DNA from: Marinobacter salexigens | GTDB lineage: Bacteria; Pseudomonadota; Gammaproteobacteria; Pseudomonadales; Oleiphilaceae | DNA: 64,000 nucleotides | Assembly (NCBI RefSeq): GCF_002806945.1 | Contig: NZ_NIHC01000005.1 | Location: 1-64,000, forward strand | Direction: 5' to 3' | Shown: piece by piece, positions 1 through 9,261 of the stretch | How the letters are laid out: each line of letters begins with the position of its first letter | Numbering within the stretch: the first letter of the stretch is position 1 | Notes under the pieces: generated by a model | What the model was told of the DNA's origin: nothing | Database searches by the model: none | The model's input: the letters and a program-made list of their open reading frames with translations, nothing else | Made by a program: the position numbers and the translations under genes

Positions 1-120
1 CCTATCTGAAAGATATTCTGACGAAACTGCCAACGCAGAAAAACAACGCCATTGATGAACTGCTACCGCACAACTGGAAGCCTATGAGCATTAGCAAGGT
101 GTGATGGGCGGACGCTTACG
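1..120 (+). mobile_element. Right end of an IS66-family insertion sequence
   Basis: The first 120 bases carry the last codons of an IS66-type transposase followed by a terminal segment ending in GGACGCTTAC, the kind of end (GTAAGCG... when read inward) known for IS66 elements. The right boundary is therefore placed at base 120. The rest of the element lies outside the window. IS66 elements usually duplicate 8 bases on insertion, which here would be bases 121-128, but the left end cannot be seen to confirm this. Confidence 0.7.
3..104 (+). CDS. IS66 family transposase, C-terminal end only (partial)
   Basis: An open frame enters from the left edge and ends with TGA at 102-104. It encodes 33 residues including KLPTQKNNAIDELLPHNWKP, which resembles the conserved C-terminal end of IS66 TnpC transposases (pattern LP...IDELLPHNW). 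The catalytic DDE core would lie upstream of the window, so intactness cannot be judged. The short distance from the stop codon to the terminal repeat is normal for this family. Confidence 0.7.
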   Translation, partial: YLKDILTKLPTQKNNAIDELLPHNWKPMSISKV

Positions 121-250
121 CTACTGTTTGGGGAATGAGACGTCCTGGGAAAATGCAAGATAGCGTTGGTAGGACCCGCACCGGTAAAGTGCGATGAAGC
201 AACCACAAGGGGGCAGCCTTAGTCCCCTTGTGGCTATGCACGTCAACAAA

Positions 251-2890
251 TTATTGGCTGATGGTGACCTCCCCATTTGCCAGAAGGTTCGCTTGAATGT
301 CCGCCTCACTAAACCAGAGCTGGCGATAATTTTTATCGGAGTAGCGCTGACTCTGGTCGGTGAAATGGGGCGAGCCTGAGTCTGATGACTGAGAGTAGCT
401 GGTTAGCCCGAAAGCTACAGGGCCTTCGTCAGTAAATTCCAGGCCAAAGTGCCAACTGGTTCCACGGGCCATCTGCCATCCAATATCAGCTTGTTCAGAT
501 AGGCCTGCGGTATTTGGCAGGGTCTTTGGTGCAACTCTCGGGAATACAGTGTCTTCAGCAACCGGACTGGTTACAACACCAATGGCATTGAAAGCACCAT
601 CGATCGAACCATCTCCGCCATGCCACGCGTAAGAACCGCCAAGCTCAACTGGTATCCCGCCTGGGGGCACGCCGCCCGATGGCTGGTAGTATTGAACATC
701 ACCAAGAGCAGCGTTGTAGGCAATATTCACAGAATCCAGTGCTTCCAACCCATCTGCCAATGCAACTAGCATTACATCATTTTCGGTACCCTTGGCGGTC
801 TGCGAGGGTGTAGACGGCGTAGCAACAGGGTTGGCTGCATCGAACGGTACCGTCAAGTCGTCCGCAAAATCATTGCGGTAATTCGCGATGAAAACGCGAA
901 ATACGTGGGCTCCAACACTGTCAGTATTATATACACCGTCCCAGTTTTTCAGTACGCCACAAGCCTCATCTACATCGCGAGCTCCACCTCCTGACAGATT
1001 GACAGGATCAGTGCCTATAGCAGCACACCGGGCTCTGAGTTCGCTCAGAAACATGTCGGAGTACCAAGTACGATTGTTGTAGATGACCTTGATCAGGTCA
1101 ATTGCACCAAACTTGGCGTCTTGGCCTGCTGGAGCGCGGTCAGCAAACCCCTTCTCCATCGGATTCTGGAGCATGGTAATACCAATGCGTGTACGCGGGT
1201 TTAGCGGCGTTTTCTCTGAACCGAACAGGGGCGAGAATCCCGTCAGAAACTCGCTCGGGTTAGTTGCCCAATAACTGTCATTGGAGTTTTGAACCCAGTC
1301 TTTACGTGTCAACTGCGGGCGCTGGTCAAATGGCACTATGCCGTTGCACTGGCCTTCAATCCAGTCATCACGTGATGTACTCCCGTCTAAAAGCGTGAGT
1401 CCCCCTTCAAACAGTTCGTTGTAGCCCGCGTTTACCGATCGTTTGAAATCAACAACGGCGAGCGATGCAGCTGATAGATTCGGTACCGAGCTACTGTCAA
1501 TGTAGTAGGCATTGCCCTGATCATCAGCGTAGGTCGAGTTCGTCCAAAGTGTGCTACCACAATTTTGAAAAACTGCCTTAAACTCCCCCAGATCAGATGC
1601 GCGGCTCATTTTCAGCCAAGTATCGAGTAGTTTTTTGGTGCTGGCGTTGGCATCACGATAGCTATAAGCCTTGCCGTTAGCCCCCCAAGCGCTCAACCCA
1701 CCGTCGGTGACAACATCTGCCGCCAACATCGGGCCATACTCTGAGAAATAGAAAGTTTTCTCAAGCACCGTTGGCGTAGGCATGCCGTTGTTCACTTCAA
1801 TCTGATAAGTTTCTGATGTAATAGGTTTCTCTTTACCGTCTTTTATATAGGTAAAGTTGTCACCATCTTTTAGAGTCAATTCGTAAAGTGTAAAGCGGCG
1901 ACTGGTGGTTACCGTATGGGACCACGCCAGATTCTCGTTAAAGTTGATCAGGGGGATCGCTGTTCCCAGCAATCCGGCACCGTTGACGTTCAAATACCCG
2001 GGAACGGTCAACTGAGCCTGATACAGTCTGCGATGGCCGGTGTAGGGGAAGTGTGGGTTAGCGAGCAATGCACCTCTACCCTGCTCCGACATATCGCCAC
2101 CAATACCCCAGGCATTACTGCCCAAACCGATATCCTGGTAGTCAGTCTGAGCACCTGCATTTACTCGGGCACTGGCAACAACCCGCTTCATCTCTTTGCT
2201 CAGCGTGTCATCCGCGCTGTCCGTTACGCTCATCACCTGCGTAGGCTGCGGGGAGTCGCCATCTGGTACAGCAAGAAAGACAGCACCGGTGGCAAATAAT
2301 GCGCCGCTGGCATACTGACCTACGATTCGATAGTGTGCGAACAAATCAACCGGGGTAATTTCCTTTACCCAAGGTTGGTCCCTGCACTCCAGCGGCAGCT
2401 CTGCTGATGCCGTCTCGCTCACATACTTGTTATAGCCTGCGGTAAACCCTTCAATCATCGCTCCGGTTTCAGGGCTTAGTTGCGAGTACTCCTCTTCAGC
2501 GCCGCTCAATATTTTCTGAGCTTTATAGCTAAAATCGTTGATGATATTTATCTTTCCAGGCCCAGGCCCAAAATACTTGGCCCGCTCACTCCGGGCTTTA
2601 ACAATGGCCTCAGCCAATAAGCAAACATTATCCTGCGCCTGGGCGTATCCATGCCCAAATGCAGCAGATTTCAGGTTGTCTGCCTTGATGTGTGGCACAC
2701 CTCCGGTCGTTCTGCGGATCGTGGCCTCCAGCTTCCCATCTGCCGGAAAGAGGTTGGTATTCAATTCAGGCTCAGAAGGCCCAGATGATGAACTGCTGCC
2801 ATCGAAGCAGCCGGTCATCATTGTGCCTCCCAAAAGCACAAGCGCTGCGCCGCGCGATAGTTTCGCGGCTCGATTTCTTATGGTTTTCAT
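251..2890 (-). CDS. Penicillin acylase family lipoprotein (N-acyl amide hydrolase)
   Basis: This 879-residue protein belongs to the penicillin/AHL acylase branch of the Ntn-hydrolases. The N terminus is a lipoprotein signal (hydrophobic run ALVLLGG, lipobox MTGC, lipidated Cys28) followed by a serine-rich linker, so it should be anchored in the envelope facing the periplasm. GHGYAQAQDN around residues 79-88 is typical of the alpha chain. LGSNAW near residue 258 supplies the Ser that would become the N terminus of the beta chain after self-cleavage. The family hydrolyses amides such as beta-lactam side chains, acyl-homoserine lactones or acyl-peptides; the substrate cannot be read from the sequence. 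No partner gene shares its strand nearby, so it is probably monocistronic. Confidence 0.88.
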   Translation of the reverse strand: MKTIRNRAAKLSRGAALVLLGGTMMTGCFDGSSSSSGPSEPELNTNLFPADGKLEATIRRTTGGVPHIKADNLKSAAFGHGYAQAQDNVCLLAEAIVKARSERAKYFGPGPGKINIINDFSYKAQKILSGAEEEYSQLSPETGAMIEGFTAGYNKYVSETASAELPLECRDQPWVKEITPVDLFAHYRIVGQYASGALFATGAVFLAVPDGDSPQPTQVMSVTDSADDTLSKEMKRVVASARVNAGAQTDYQDIGLGSNAWGIGGDMSEQGRGALLANPHFPYTGHRRLYQAQLTVPGYLNVNGAGLLGTAIPLINFNENLAWSHTVTTSRRFTLYELTLKDGDNFTYIKDGKEKPITSETYQIEVNNGMPTPTVLEKTFYFSEYGPMLAADVVTDGGLSAWGANGKAYSYRDANASTKKLLDTWLKMSRASDLGEFKAVFQNCGSTLWTNSTYADDQGNAYYIDSSSVPNLSAASLAVVDFKRSVNAGYNELFEGGLTLLDGSTSRDDWIEGQCNGIVPFDQRPQLTRKDWVQNSNDSYWATNPSEFLTGFSPLFGSEKTPLNPRTRIGITMLQNPMEKGFADRAPAGQDAKFGAIDLIKVIYNNRTWYSDMFLSELRARCAAIGTDPVNLSGGGARDVDEACGVLKNWDGVYNTDSVGAHVFRVFIANYRNDFADDLTVPFDAANPVATPSTPSQTAKGTENDVMLVALADGLEALDSVNIAYNAALGDVQYYQPSGGVPPGGIPVELGGSYAWHGGDGSIDGAFNAIGVVTSPVAEDTVFPRVAPKTLPNTAGLSEQADIGWQMARGTSWHFGLEFTDEGPVAFGLTSYSQSSDSGSPHFTDQSQRYSDKNYRQLWFSEADIQANLLANGEVTISQ

Positions 2891-3026
2891 AGTGGCCCTT
2901 TATAATTGTTAATACGGGATTCGCCATGAATGGCGACACTACTAAACCTAGCAGATGCTTGTGGAAACTGAACCCTTATTCATTTACTTGCCTCACAAAT
3001 CATACTTTCTAATTAGGTTTCCCTGC

Positions 3027-4130
3027 CTATTTCTTCAAAGGCTGGCCAATCCGCGTCGTCGCCGCAGGCGTCTTCTCAAACTTAATCGGAAACCCAATCT
3101 GCCTCTGCAACGTCCCATCCCCACGATCAACGCCAATCACCATATCCCTGGCTTTTAACTGAGGATGTTCAGCCGCCTCAGCAATCGTCAAGACCGGTTC
3201 CACACAGGCATCCACATCAGCAAAGATAGCCTGCCACTGCTCCAACGTTTTCTGCTGTATCTTTTCACTCAGCGCAGCTTTGAATGCTTTCTGGTGCTCA
3301 GGGTTCTGGCTCAGGGCAAAGCTCTTCATATCCGCCAGCTCAAGAATATCGCACAACCTTGTGGAGAACTGTGGCTCCAGGCTTCCTACAGATAGCCAAC
3401 GGCCATCCTGGGTTTTGTAGTAGTCATAGAAAGAACCACCATTGAGCATGGCGCCCTCGGGCTTCTGCTCCTGGCCACCAGCCAGGTTAGCGGCACCGGC
3501 CATACCGTTGAGCGCGAAGGCGGCGTCGGTCATGCTGATATCAACAAACTGCCCTTCTCCGGTTTGCTGGCGATGGATCACCGCTGCGAGTATGCCCATT
3601 ACTGCGTGGTGGGAGCCGCCAGCTACGTCCGCAATCTGGATGCCCATGGGTGGGGGGCCGCTGTCTTCACGGCCGCAATGGCTGCTAACGCCGGCTATGG
3701 AGAGGTAGTTTATGTCGTGCCCTGCCCGGTCTTTGTATGGGCCTGTCTGGCCATAGCCTGTGATTGCACAATAGATGAGTTTGGGGTTGATGGCTTTCAG
3801 GGTTTCATAACCAATGCCCAACCGGTCCATAACACCGGGGCGAAACTGTTCGATCACTATGTCGTAATCCTTCACCAGTTCCAGAATCTTTTCCCTGCTG
3901 CCTTCTTTTTTCAGGTTGAGCGCCAGTGACGTCTTACCCCGATTGAGAAATGCATGGGCAGTGCTTACGCCAGCATCGTGGGGCGGCATCACACGGGTAA
4001 GGTCTACCCTGTCTGGCGCTTCTACTCGCAGCACTTCCGCGCCCATATCTGCCAAAAGCATGGTGGCGTATGGTCCGGGCAGTAGTGTGCTGAAGTCCAA
4101 AATTTTCATTGAAGTCAGCGGGCCAGCCAT
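3027..4130 (-). CDS. Alpha-methylacyl-CoA racemase-like family III CoA transferase
   Basis: The protein is a CaiB/BaiF (family III) member. GAEVLRVEAP near the N terminus and the GYGQTGP segment are family hallmarks. His138 (in GHDINY) and Asp168 (in QIADVAGGS) are spaced like the His126/Asp156 acid-base pair of mycobacterial alpha-methylacyl-CoA racemase, so racemisation of 2-methyl-branched acyl-CoAs is more likely than CoA transfer. The start is set at the ATG at 4130 because AAGGAG lies just upstream. The longer frame, which adds 29 residues to 4217, has no such support. With this start it is 367 residues. It is divergent from an AraC regulator, a common arrangement for branched lipid or sterol catabolism. 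Confidence 0.85.
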   Translation of the reverse strand: MAGPLTSMKILDFSTLLPGPYATMLLADMGAEVLRVEAPDRVDLTRVMPPHDAGVSTAHAFLNRGKTSLALNLKKEGSREKILELVKDYDIVIEQFRPGVMDRLGIGYETLKAINPKLIYCAITGYGQTGPYKDRAGHDINYLSIAGVSSHCGREDSGPPPMGIQIADVAGGSHHAVMGILAAVIHRQQTGEGQFVDISMTDAAFALNGMAGAANLAGGQEQKPEGAMLNGGSFYDYYKTQDGRWLSVGSLEPQFSTRLCDILELADMKSFALSQNPEHQKAFKAALSEKIQQKTLEQWQAIFADVDACVEPVLTIAEAAEHPQLKARDMVIGVDRGDGTLQRQIGFPIKFEKTPAATTRIGQPLKK

Positions 4131-4306
4131 AGAGTTCTCCTTAATAAGTGATAGTTTGTTCTTGGTCACCCCATGCTGCATGTTTTTGGCAACAGGGCCA
4201 ACCACCTGTTGCGCCATAACGATTAGCCAATTCTTACAGTGGCTTGGGTTGCATTGTGACTAGGGGGTTTTATGATGGGTCTGGTTTCAAAGGGATTGCG
4301 AAAGAA

Positions 4307-5332
4307 ATGTCTGATCTAACCGTTTCACGGCACTTTGTGCAGGCTGCCCTGTCTGGCGCTGAACGCTTGGGGCTGGATACCGGAAAAATGCTACGGGATG
4401 CGGGCATTTCCCCGGACCTTTTGCGCATTGAAATGGCCCGGGTTAATAGCGATCAGTTCAGCTCGCTGTTGCAGATTGCATGGAGCCGCATGGACGATGA
4501 GTTCCTGGGTATGGGCCCACGGCGAGCTCGGGCCGGCACCTTTGCCACTATGTGTGCTCTGGTTATCGACTGCCCGACGCTGGAAGCGGTTTATCAGCGC
4601 GCCTACCGGTTTTCCCGGCTGTTTGATCCCATGGTCACAATGGAACTGAAAGCCGGCGGGCAGAAAGCGCAACTGGTGTCCCGTATTGAAGGCGAGATTC
4701 ACGACCCGGATTATTTTTTGCGCGAGAGCATTCTGGTTATCTGGCACCGTTTGGGGAGCTGGCTGGTAGGCCAACCAGTAGAGTTGGAGAAAGCCGAGTT
4801 TAATTACCCCAGGCCTGCTCATGGCGATGAGTATCGCCATATTTTCCATTGTCCTCTGGAGTTTGACTCTGACTGCACTGCGCTTACCTTCGATAAACGC
4901 TTTCTTTCGGCACCTGTTATCAGGGACAAACCGGAAATTTTACAGTTCCTGAAAACCTCGCCAGCCGACCTGCTCTCCCGCCCGGATGAAAGCAACACTT
5001 ACACCGGGCGAATCAGAGGGCTCATCGGCCGCGACTTTTCAAAACCCCTACCCGACTTTGAGTGGATTGCGGGCGAGATGCACACAAGCCCACAAACCCT
5101 GCGCCGCAGGCTAAAGCAGGAGAACACGTCGTTTCAGGAGATCAAGGATTTACTGCGCAGGGATATGGCGATTTACTATTTAAGCCGGCAAGAACTGTCC
5201 ATTAACGATATTGCAGAGAAGGTAGGCTTCACAGAGCCCTCAACCTTCCACCGGGCTTTCAAGAAATGGACAGGCGTTACCCCGGGCGCCTATCGCGAAG
5301 GCGAGCGGGGCAACCTCAAAACCGAGCACTAA
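4307..5332 (+). CDS. AraC family transcriptional regulator (Arabinose_bd/OruR type)
   Basis: A 341-residue regulator with a long N-terminal ligand domain of the type found in OruR and ArgR-like AraC proteins, and a C-terminal double helix-turn-helix. The second HTH reads SINDIAEKVGFTEPSTFHRAFKKWTG, split by the usual turn. The ATG at 4307 gives the normal family length; an upstream in-frame codon at 4244 would add 21 residues with no family support. It is divergent from the racemase-like gene, with about 176 bases between starts, so it probably controls that gene. Its stop lies 3 bases from the end of the converging TPR protein gene. Confidence 0.87.
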   Translation: MSDLTVSRHFVQAALSGAERLGLDTGKMLRDAGISPDLLRIEMARVNSDQFSSLLQIAWSRMDDEFLGMGPRRARAGTFATMCALVIDCPTLEAVYQRAYRFSRLFDPMVTMELKAGGQKAQLVSRIEGEIHDPDYFLRESILVIWHRLGSWLVGQPVELEKAEFNYPRPAHGDEYRHIFHCPLEFDSDCTALTFDKRFLSAPVIRDKPEILQFLKTSPADLLSRPDESNTYTGRIRGLIGRDFSKPLPDFEWIAGEMHTSPQTLRRRLKQENTSFQEIKDLLRRDMAIYYLSRQELSINDIAEKVGFTEPSTFHRAFKKWTGVTPGAYREGERGNLKTEH

Positions 5333-5335
5333 GAG

Positions 5336-6214
5336 CTAAGAGCCTGAAGGCGCCTGCAAGTTGCGAATCAGCCTGCCCAGAGTCTCTGCCACTTCTTCTG
5401 CCTGGCTCCGACTGTGCGAAAGCTGGAATAAGCGCGAGCCGTCGCGCGGGTCGTACACCCAGCAAGTTGCCAAGGCAGGCTCACACCGCCATTCCACCTG
5501 CGGGTTCACCCCAAACACCGGGATTTGACCAGTTGTGCGTGTAGCGCCACCAGAGCTGTTACGTTTGATCTCCTGATACGCAATGGCATTTCCGCTGATG
5601 TTCAGGCGGTATTCAATATCCGCCGGCCGGTCCAGGCGCACAACCGCCTGATCCTTTCGCCATCCTGTAACACCCAAGAGGCTGTTGAGGTGCAACACCA
5701 GCGCTTCGCGGTCTGTGTCTGCCAGATACAACTTGCGCAAAGATTCAGCCCGCTTATTTCCAGCCGGTTCAATCACCGCAACTCTGGCCTCGCCATCAGC
5801 CTGAGGCACCTGGGTTTGTACTTTTCGCGCACGCTCAATGTCTGTGATGAGTTTCAAGGCATTCTGGTAATGGCTTCCCTCCACTCCCGCCTTGGTTACA
5901 TAAGCCTCTAGCGCCGACTGAGCCTCATTAAAGTGAGAAGACTGGAGCATCACCCTGCCACGGTAGTAGTAGTAATCAGCCGGCTTTTCCACATCCAGTA
6001 GTTGCAAACGATTAAGATACTCACTGGCTTCGCCCCAGCTTTCAGCATTAACCGCCTCCTCAGTGGCCAGCATCAGCCGCCGGGTTTCATGCTCCGGTGC
6101 CAATGCGGCTGCCTGGCCCGCCATGAGCGCCGAAACTATAATCGCCACGCTGGCCAGCTTGCGGCCTTTTAACGCCCAACCCGGTAATCGGCTGTTCCCC
6201 AAACCTACTGCCAT
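5336..6214 (-). CDS. Exported TPR-like protein of unknown function, rmuC operon
   Basis: I do not recognise a named family. The N terminus has a basic stretch followed by a hydrophobic segment (ASVAIIVSALMAGQAAALA) that looks like a signal peptide or single anchor. Residues about 45-125 resemble two tetratricopeptide-like helical pairs (WGEASEYLNRLQ; FNEAQSALEAYV). The C-terminal half is mixed, with two Cys at WRCEPALATCW that could form a disulfide in the periplasm. The ATG at 6214 is preceded by AGGAG lying inside the end of rmuC, only 5 bases away, so the two are very likely co-transcribed and perhaps translationally coupled. Confidence 0.7.
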   Translation of the reverse strand: MAVGLGNSRLPGWALKGRKLASVAIIVSALMAGQAAALAPEHETRRLMLATEEAVNAESWGEASEYLNRLQLLDVEKPADYYYYRGRVMLQSSHFNEAQSALEAYVTKAGVEGSHYQNALKLITDIERARKVQTQVPQADGEARVAVIEPAGNKRAESLRKLYLADTDREALVLHLNSLLGVTGWRKDQAVVRLDRPADIEYRLNISGNAIAYQEIKRNSSGGATRTTGQIPVFGVNPQVEWRCEPALATCWVYDPRDGSRLFQLSHSRSQAEEVAETLGRLIRNLQAPSGS

Positions 6215-6219
6215 GGTAC

Positions 6220-7638
6220 TTACTCCTGATCGTTATCTGCACCAATTGCCTGTTTTTCCGAATCCGGCTCTTTGCGGGGCTCTTCCTGCTCAGAATCCAC
6301 CTCCGCCTGATCCATAATGGCTTTTGGCAGCTCTTTTTTCACTCGAACACCAAGCTCAACAAATCGGTTCGCTTGAGATACAAGATTGCCGCGGCCCCGG
6401 GTAAGTGTGTTCATGGCCGAGTCGTAGGTCACCTGCGCGGTATGGAGTTGACCACCGAGTCGCTCCATGGCTTCCACGAATACCCTGAGTTTGTCATAAA
6501 CCGCGCCCGCACGCTCCGCAATTAAACGCGCATTTTGACTCTGTCGCTCATAGCGCCAGATGTTTTCAACTGTGCGCAGGGTTGCCAACAGTGTTGTTGG
6601 TGTTACTACAATAATCTTTCGTTCAAACGCTTCCGAGAAGAGGTTCTCGTCCTGCTGAAAAGCCGCCACAAAGGCCGGCTCTATGGGCATAAACAGGAAA
6701 ACAAAATCTGGTGAGTGCAAGCCGCCCAGTTGGCTATAATCTTTTTCACTGAGGGTGACAATGTGACTGCGCACGGCTGCCACGTGTTCTTTAAGGGCCC
6801 CTTCTCTGGCGCGCTCGTCTTCTTCCGTAACCCACTTCTGGTAAGCCACAAGCGACACTTTAGAATCAATCACCAGGTTGCGGCTATCTGGCAAGTGCAC
6901 AACCACGTCCGGCCGGAGCAACTGGTTTTCGGCATCCCGATAACTGCCTTGGGTATCGTATTCAATGCCTTTACGCAGCCCGGATTTCTCCAGAACCCGC
7001 TCCAGAATCAATTCGCCCCAGTTGCCCTGGATTTTCTTGTCGCCTTTAAGGGCCCGAGTAAGATTGGCAGCTTCTTCAGTAATCTGACGATTAAGATCCT
7101 GCAGTGACTTTATCTCGCTGCGAAGCGCCTGTCTGTCCCGGGTTTCTGTGGTATAAACATCCTCTACCCGCTTTCGGAAGTCCTGTAACTGATCACGAAA
7201 GGGATTGAGAAGAGTATCGATGTTTGTTCGGGTTTGCTGAGTAAAACGTTCGCTTTTCTGCTCAAAGATCCGGTTAGCAAGATTTTCGAACTCTTGCTTC
7301 AGCGTATCCCGGTTGCGCTCCAGCAATGCAAGCTTCTCCGCTGCCGATCGCCGCTCTTCCTTCAGTACCACCTGCTGTTCTCGCAATAGCGCACGGGCCT
7401 CATTCAACTCACTCCCAAGTGCGTCAATCTTCGCCTCCTGACTTTGGCGCTCTTCCAGTAGTTCTTCGATTCGCCGGCTGTGAGCTGCAACATCAGATTG
7501 CAGGCCTGCAACCCGGCGCTCCGCCCTGACCCTTGCCCTAAGCCCCGAAATACCAACCAAAACTGCAACCAGCAGGCCTACCAATGCAGCCATCATCTCT
7601 GGCCGGGACACCACAAAGTCGCTGACGGCATCGGGCAC
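6220..7638 (-). CDS. rmuC: DNA recombination protein RmuC homologue
   Basis: RmuC proteins limit short-inverted-repeat recombination and carry an endonuclease-like core behind a coiled coil. Here a membrane segment (MAALVGLLVAVLVGIS) comes first, then a long heptad-rich coiled coil, then the conserved core with GNWGELILERVLEKSGL and LVIDSKVSLVAYQ, in which Asp and Lys form a nuclease-like signature. The GTG at 7638 is chosen because AGAGGAG sits 8 bases upstream and the resulting 472 residues match E. coli RmuC (475). A GTG at 7695 would extend it by 19 residues but lacks a ribosome site. The C-terminal tail is acidic. Confidence 0.88.
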   Translation of the reverse strand: MPDAVSDFVVSRPEMMAALVGLLVAVLVGISGLRARVRAERRVAGLQSDVAAHSRRIEELLEERQSQEAKIDALGSELNEARALLREQQVVLKEERRSAAEKLALLERNRDTLKQEFENLANRIFEQKSERFTQQTRTNIDTLLNPFRDQLQDFRKRVEDVYTTETRDRQALRSEIKSLQDLNRQITEEAANLTRALKGDKKIQGNWGELILERVLEKSGLRKGIEYDTQGSYRDAENQLLRPDVVVHLPDSRNLVIDSKVSLVAYQKWVTEEDERAREGALKEHVAAVRSHIVTLSEKDYSQLGGLHSPDFVFLFMPIEPAFVAAFQQDENLFSEAFERKIIVVTPTTLLATLRTVENIWRYERQSQNARLIAERAGAVYDKLRVFVEAMERLGGQLHTAQVTYDSAMNTLTRGRGNLVSQANRFVELGVRVKKELPKAIMDQAEVDSEQEEPRKEPDSEKQAIGADNDQE

Positions 7639-7916
7639 AGGCAAAACTCCTCTGATACGTTCAGTATTTGTCCGGATTAACGTGAGCTTACTCACGTATT
7701 ACATTCTATAGGAACGCAACAGCCTTTTCGCCGGCGGTTTTTGCTATGAGGCACATGCACGGGCTGTATCACGATTGCTTGGCAATTTGGTAATGCGCCC
7801 AGATCCAGCTCTGGACGCGCACCGTAATATCCATTAAAAGAGTCTGTATCGCCCAAAAATAATGGATTACGCTTTTTTAACGGCTTTTGAAGCCGGTACC
7901 GAACCAAACTGGACTA

Positions 7917-8297
7917 ATGACCATGCTGAAAGAACTCTGGCGAAAGCTGGGCGCTGATTTTCGACAGACAGCCAATCCCTTCAGTGGATGCGGAGAAAGC
8001 GATCCTGACTATTATGGTTCAGACGATTTCAGGCTTCTCCCTCACATCACCCACACAGGCGAGTTCCATCTTGAGAGGCTTACTGCCCTTCTCAAAAGCC
8101 GGTACGGAAAAAGTCCCGACGTAGATGCCGCAGGCACTGACGACGCAATACGCGACCTTATCGTTTTTGCCGCCAGGGTTCAGGACCAGGACGTACAAAA
8201 AGAGCTGCTTCTTTTTTACCTCAACTGCTCACCGGTTATTCAGGAATATTTACGTTCCGACGAGATTCTCGGCACCAACCACTTCCTGTTCCGCTAA
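7917..8297 (+). CDS. Small conserved-looking protein of unknown function
   Basis: This 126-residue soluble protein has no signal or membrane segment and no motif I can name. It has an acidic aromatic patch (ESDPDYYGSDDF), then mostly helical sequence ending NHFLFR. The start could be either of two near-adjacent ATGs, at 7917 or 7923; a TTG at 7887 is also in frame. No strong ribosome site separates them. It stands alone between the rmuC operon and the retropepsin gene, and codon usage looks like that of its neighbours. The 278 bases upstream of it (7639-7916) hold no gene I can support. Confidence 0.55.
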   Translation: MTMLKELWRKLGADFRQTANPFSGCGESDPDYYGSDDFRLLPHITHTGEFHLERLTALLKSRYGKSPDVDAAGTDDAIRDLIVFAARVQDQDVQKELLLFYLNCSPVIQEYLRSDEILGTNHFLFR

Positions 8298-8461
8298 GCA
8301 GTTACGTCCGTAGATGGCATCTCTCCCTTAACCAACTGTAAAGCAAATACACACGTCGGTTGTTGTATACTCCTGCCCCGGATGTTCTCCATTATTATTT
8401 TTCAAACCGTCACGCTTACTTCCATTCCAAGTGTGGCCGGCAACCGGCTCAGAGGTTATTC

Positions 8462-9259
8462 ATGCGTTCTAAACAATTGCGAGCTGGTCTATCGACGTTG
8501 TCCGTTGCGGTTTTAGCAGGCGCTGTTCTGCTTACGGGTTGCTCGGCAGACAAGTATTTCATGGTTCCCAAATCCGACTTGGGCGAACTCAGCAACTCGG
8601 TACAAACCCAGCGTGCGACACTTGTCACCATGGAAAACAACGCGACGGTTCGCCAAAACACGTTGCTGGAGCATAACGACGCCGCAACGCAAAAAGTGCT
8701 GGAAGCCATTGCAACACAAGTTGCCAAACCTTCTTGTCCGCCCATTCCGGCCCAGAAAGCATGCCCGGACAGTGACAGAACAAAGGGCCGGGCTGATCGA
8801 CTCAAAGGCAAAGTGATTGTTGGTGAAGTTGAAAACTTTTATCTGGCTGGCCCCGGCCTGATTTACAAGGCACGTATTGATAGCGGTGCTGAAACGTCCT
8901 CCATCGACGCACGCAACATTACCCGCTTCGAGCGCGACGGCAGCAACTGGGTTCGCTTTGATGTGCCTGTTCCTGGCTCAGAAGAATTTGTTACCCTCGA
9001 GAAAGAGATTTCCCGGCGTGTAAAGGTGATACAGGCAAGCGCAGAAGGCGCTGAACGGCGGGTAGTTGTGGAACTTCAGTTCTCAATTGGCGACCACCAA
9101 CAAGTAGCAGAGTTTACGCTTTCAGACAGGAGCAACCTCACATACCAGGCGCTTATCGGCCGCAACGTACTGCGGGATGTCATGCTGATTGATGTCGGCA
9201 AGGAGTATGCGACAGAGCTGCCTGAATCAATTCGCACAGATAACGACAACGGGAATTAA
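8462..9259 (+). CDS. Retropepsin-like aspartic protease lipoprotein (ATP-dependent zinc protease family, PF05618)
   Basis: The 265-residue protein starts with a lipoprotein signal (VLAGAVLLTGC, lipidated Cys27), then a helical spacer of about 80 residues, then the PF05618 domain. Its DSGAETS around Asp140 is the D-S/T-G motif of single-domain retropepsins, despite the family's older 'zinc protease' name. ALIGRNVLRDVML near the C terminus is also typical. The ATG at 8462 follows AGAGG; a longer frame from 8360 would put the signal internally. A TATACT -10-like hexamer lies at 8366-8371, without a good -35. It is the first gene of a tight unit with the 7TM transglutaminase-like and ATP-grasp genes, so it likely cleaves peptide tags in the periplasm. 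Confidence 0.85.
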   Translation: MRSKQLRAGLSTLSVAVLAGAVLLTGCSADKYFMVPKSDLGELSNSVQTQRATLVTMENNATVRQNTLLEHNDAATQKVLEAIATQVAKPSCPPIPAQKACPDSDRTKGRADRLKGKVIVGEVENFYLAGPGLIYKARIDSGAETSSIDARNITRFERDGSNWVRFDVPVPGSEEFVTLEKEISRRVKVIQASAEGAERRVVVELQFSIGDHQQVAEFTLSDRSNLTYQALIGRNVLRDVMLIDVGKEYATELPESIRTDNDNGN

Positions 9260-9261
9260 CC

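Noticed and set aside
7692..7907. 71-codon minus-strand frame upstream of rmuC
   Set aside because: No ribosome site, no resemblance to a known family and an odd composition; treated as non-coding leader.
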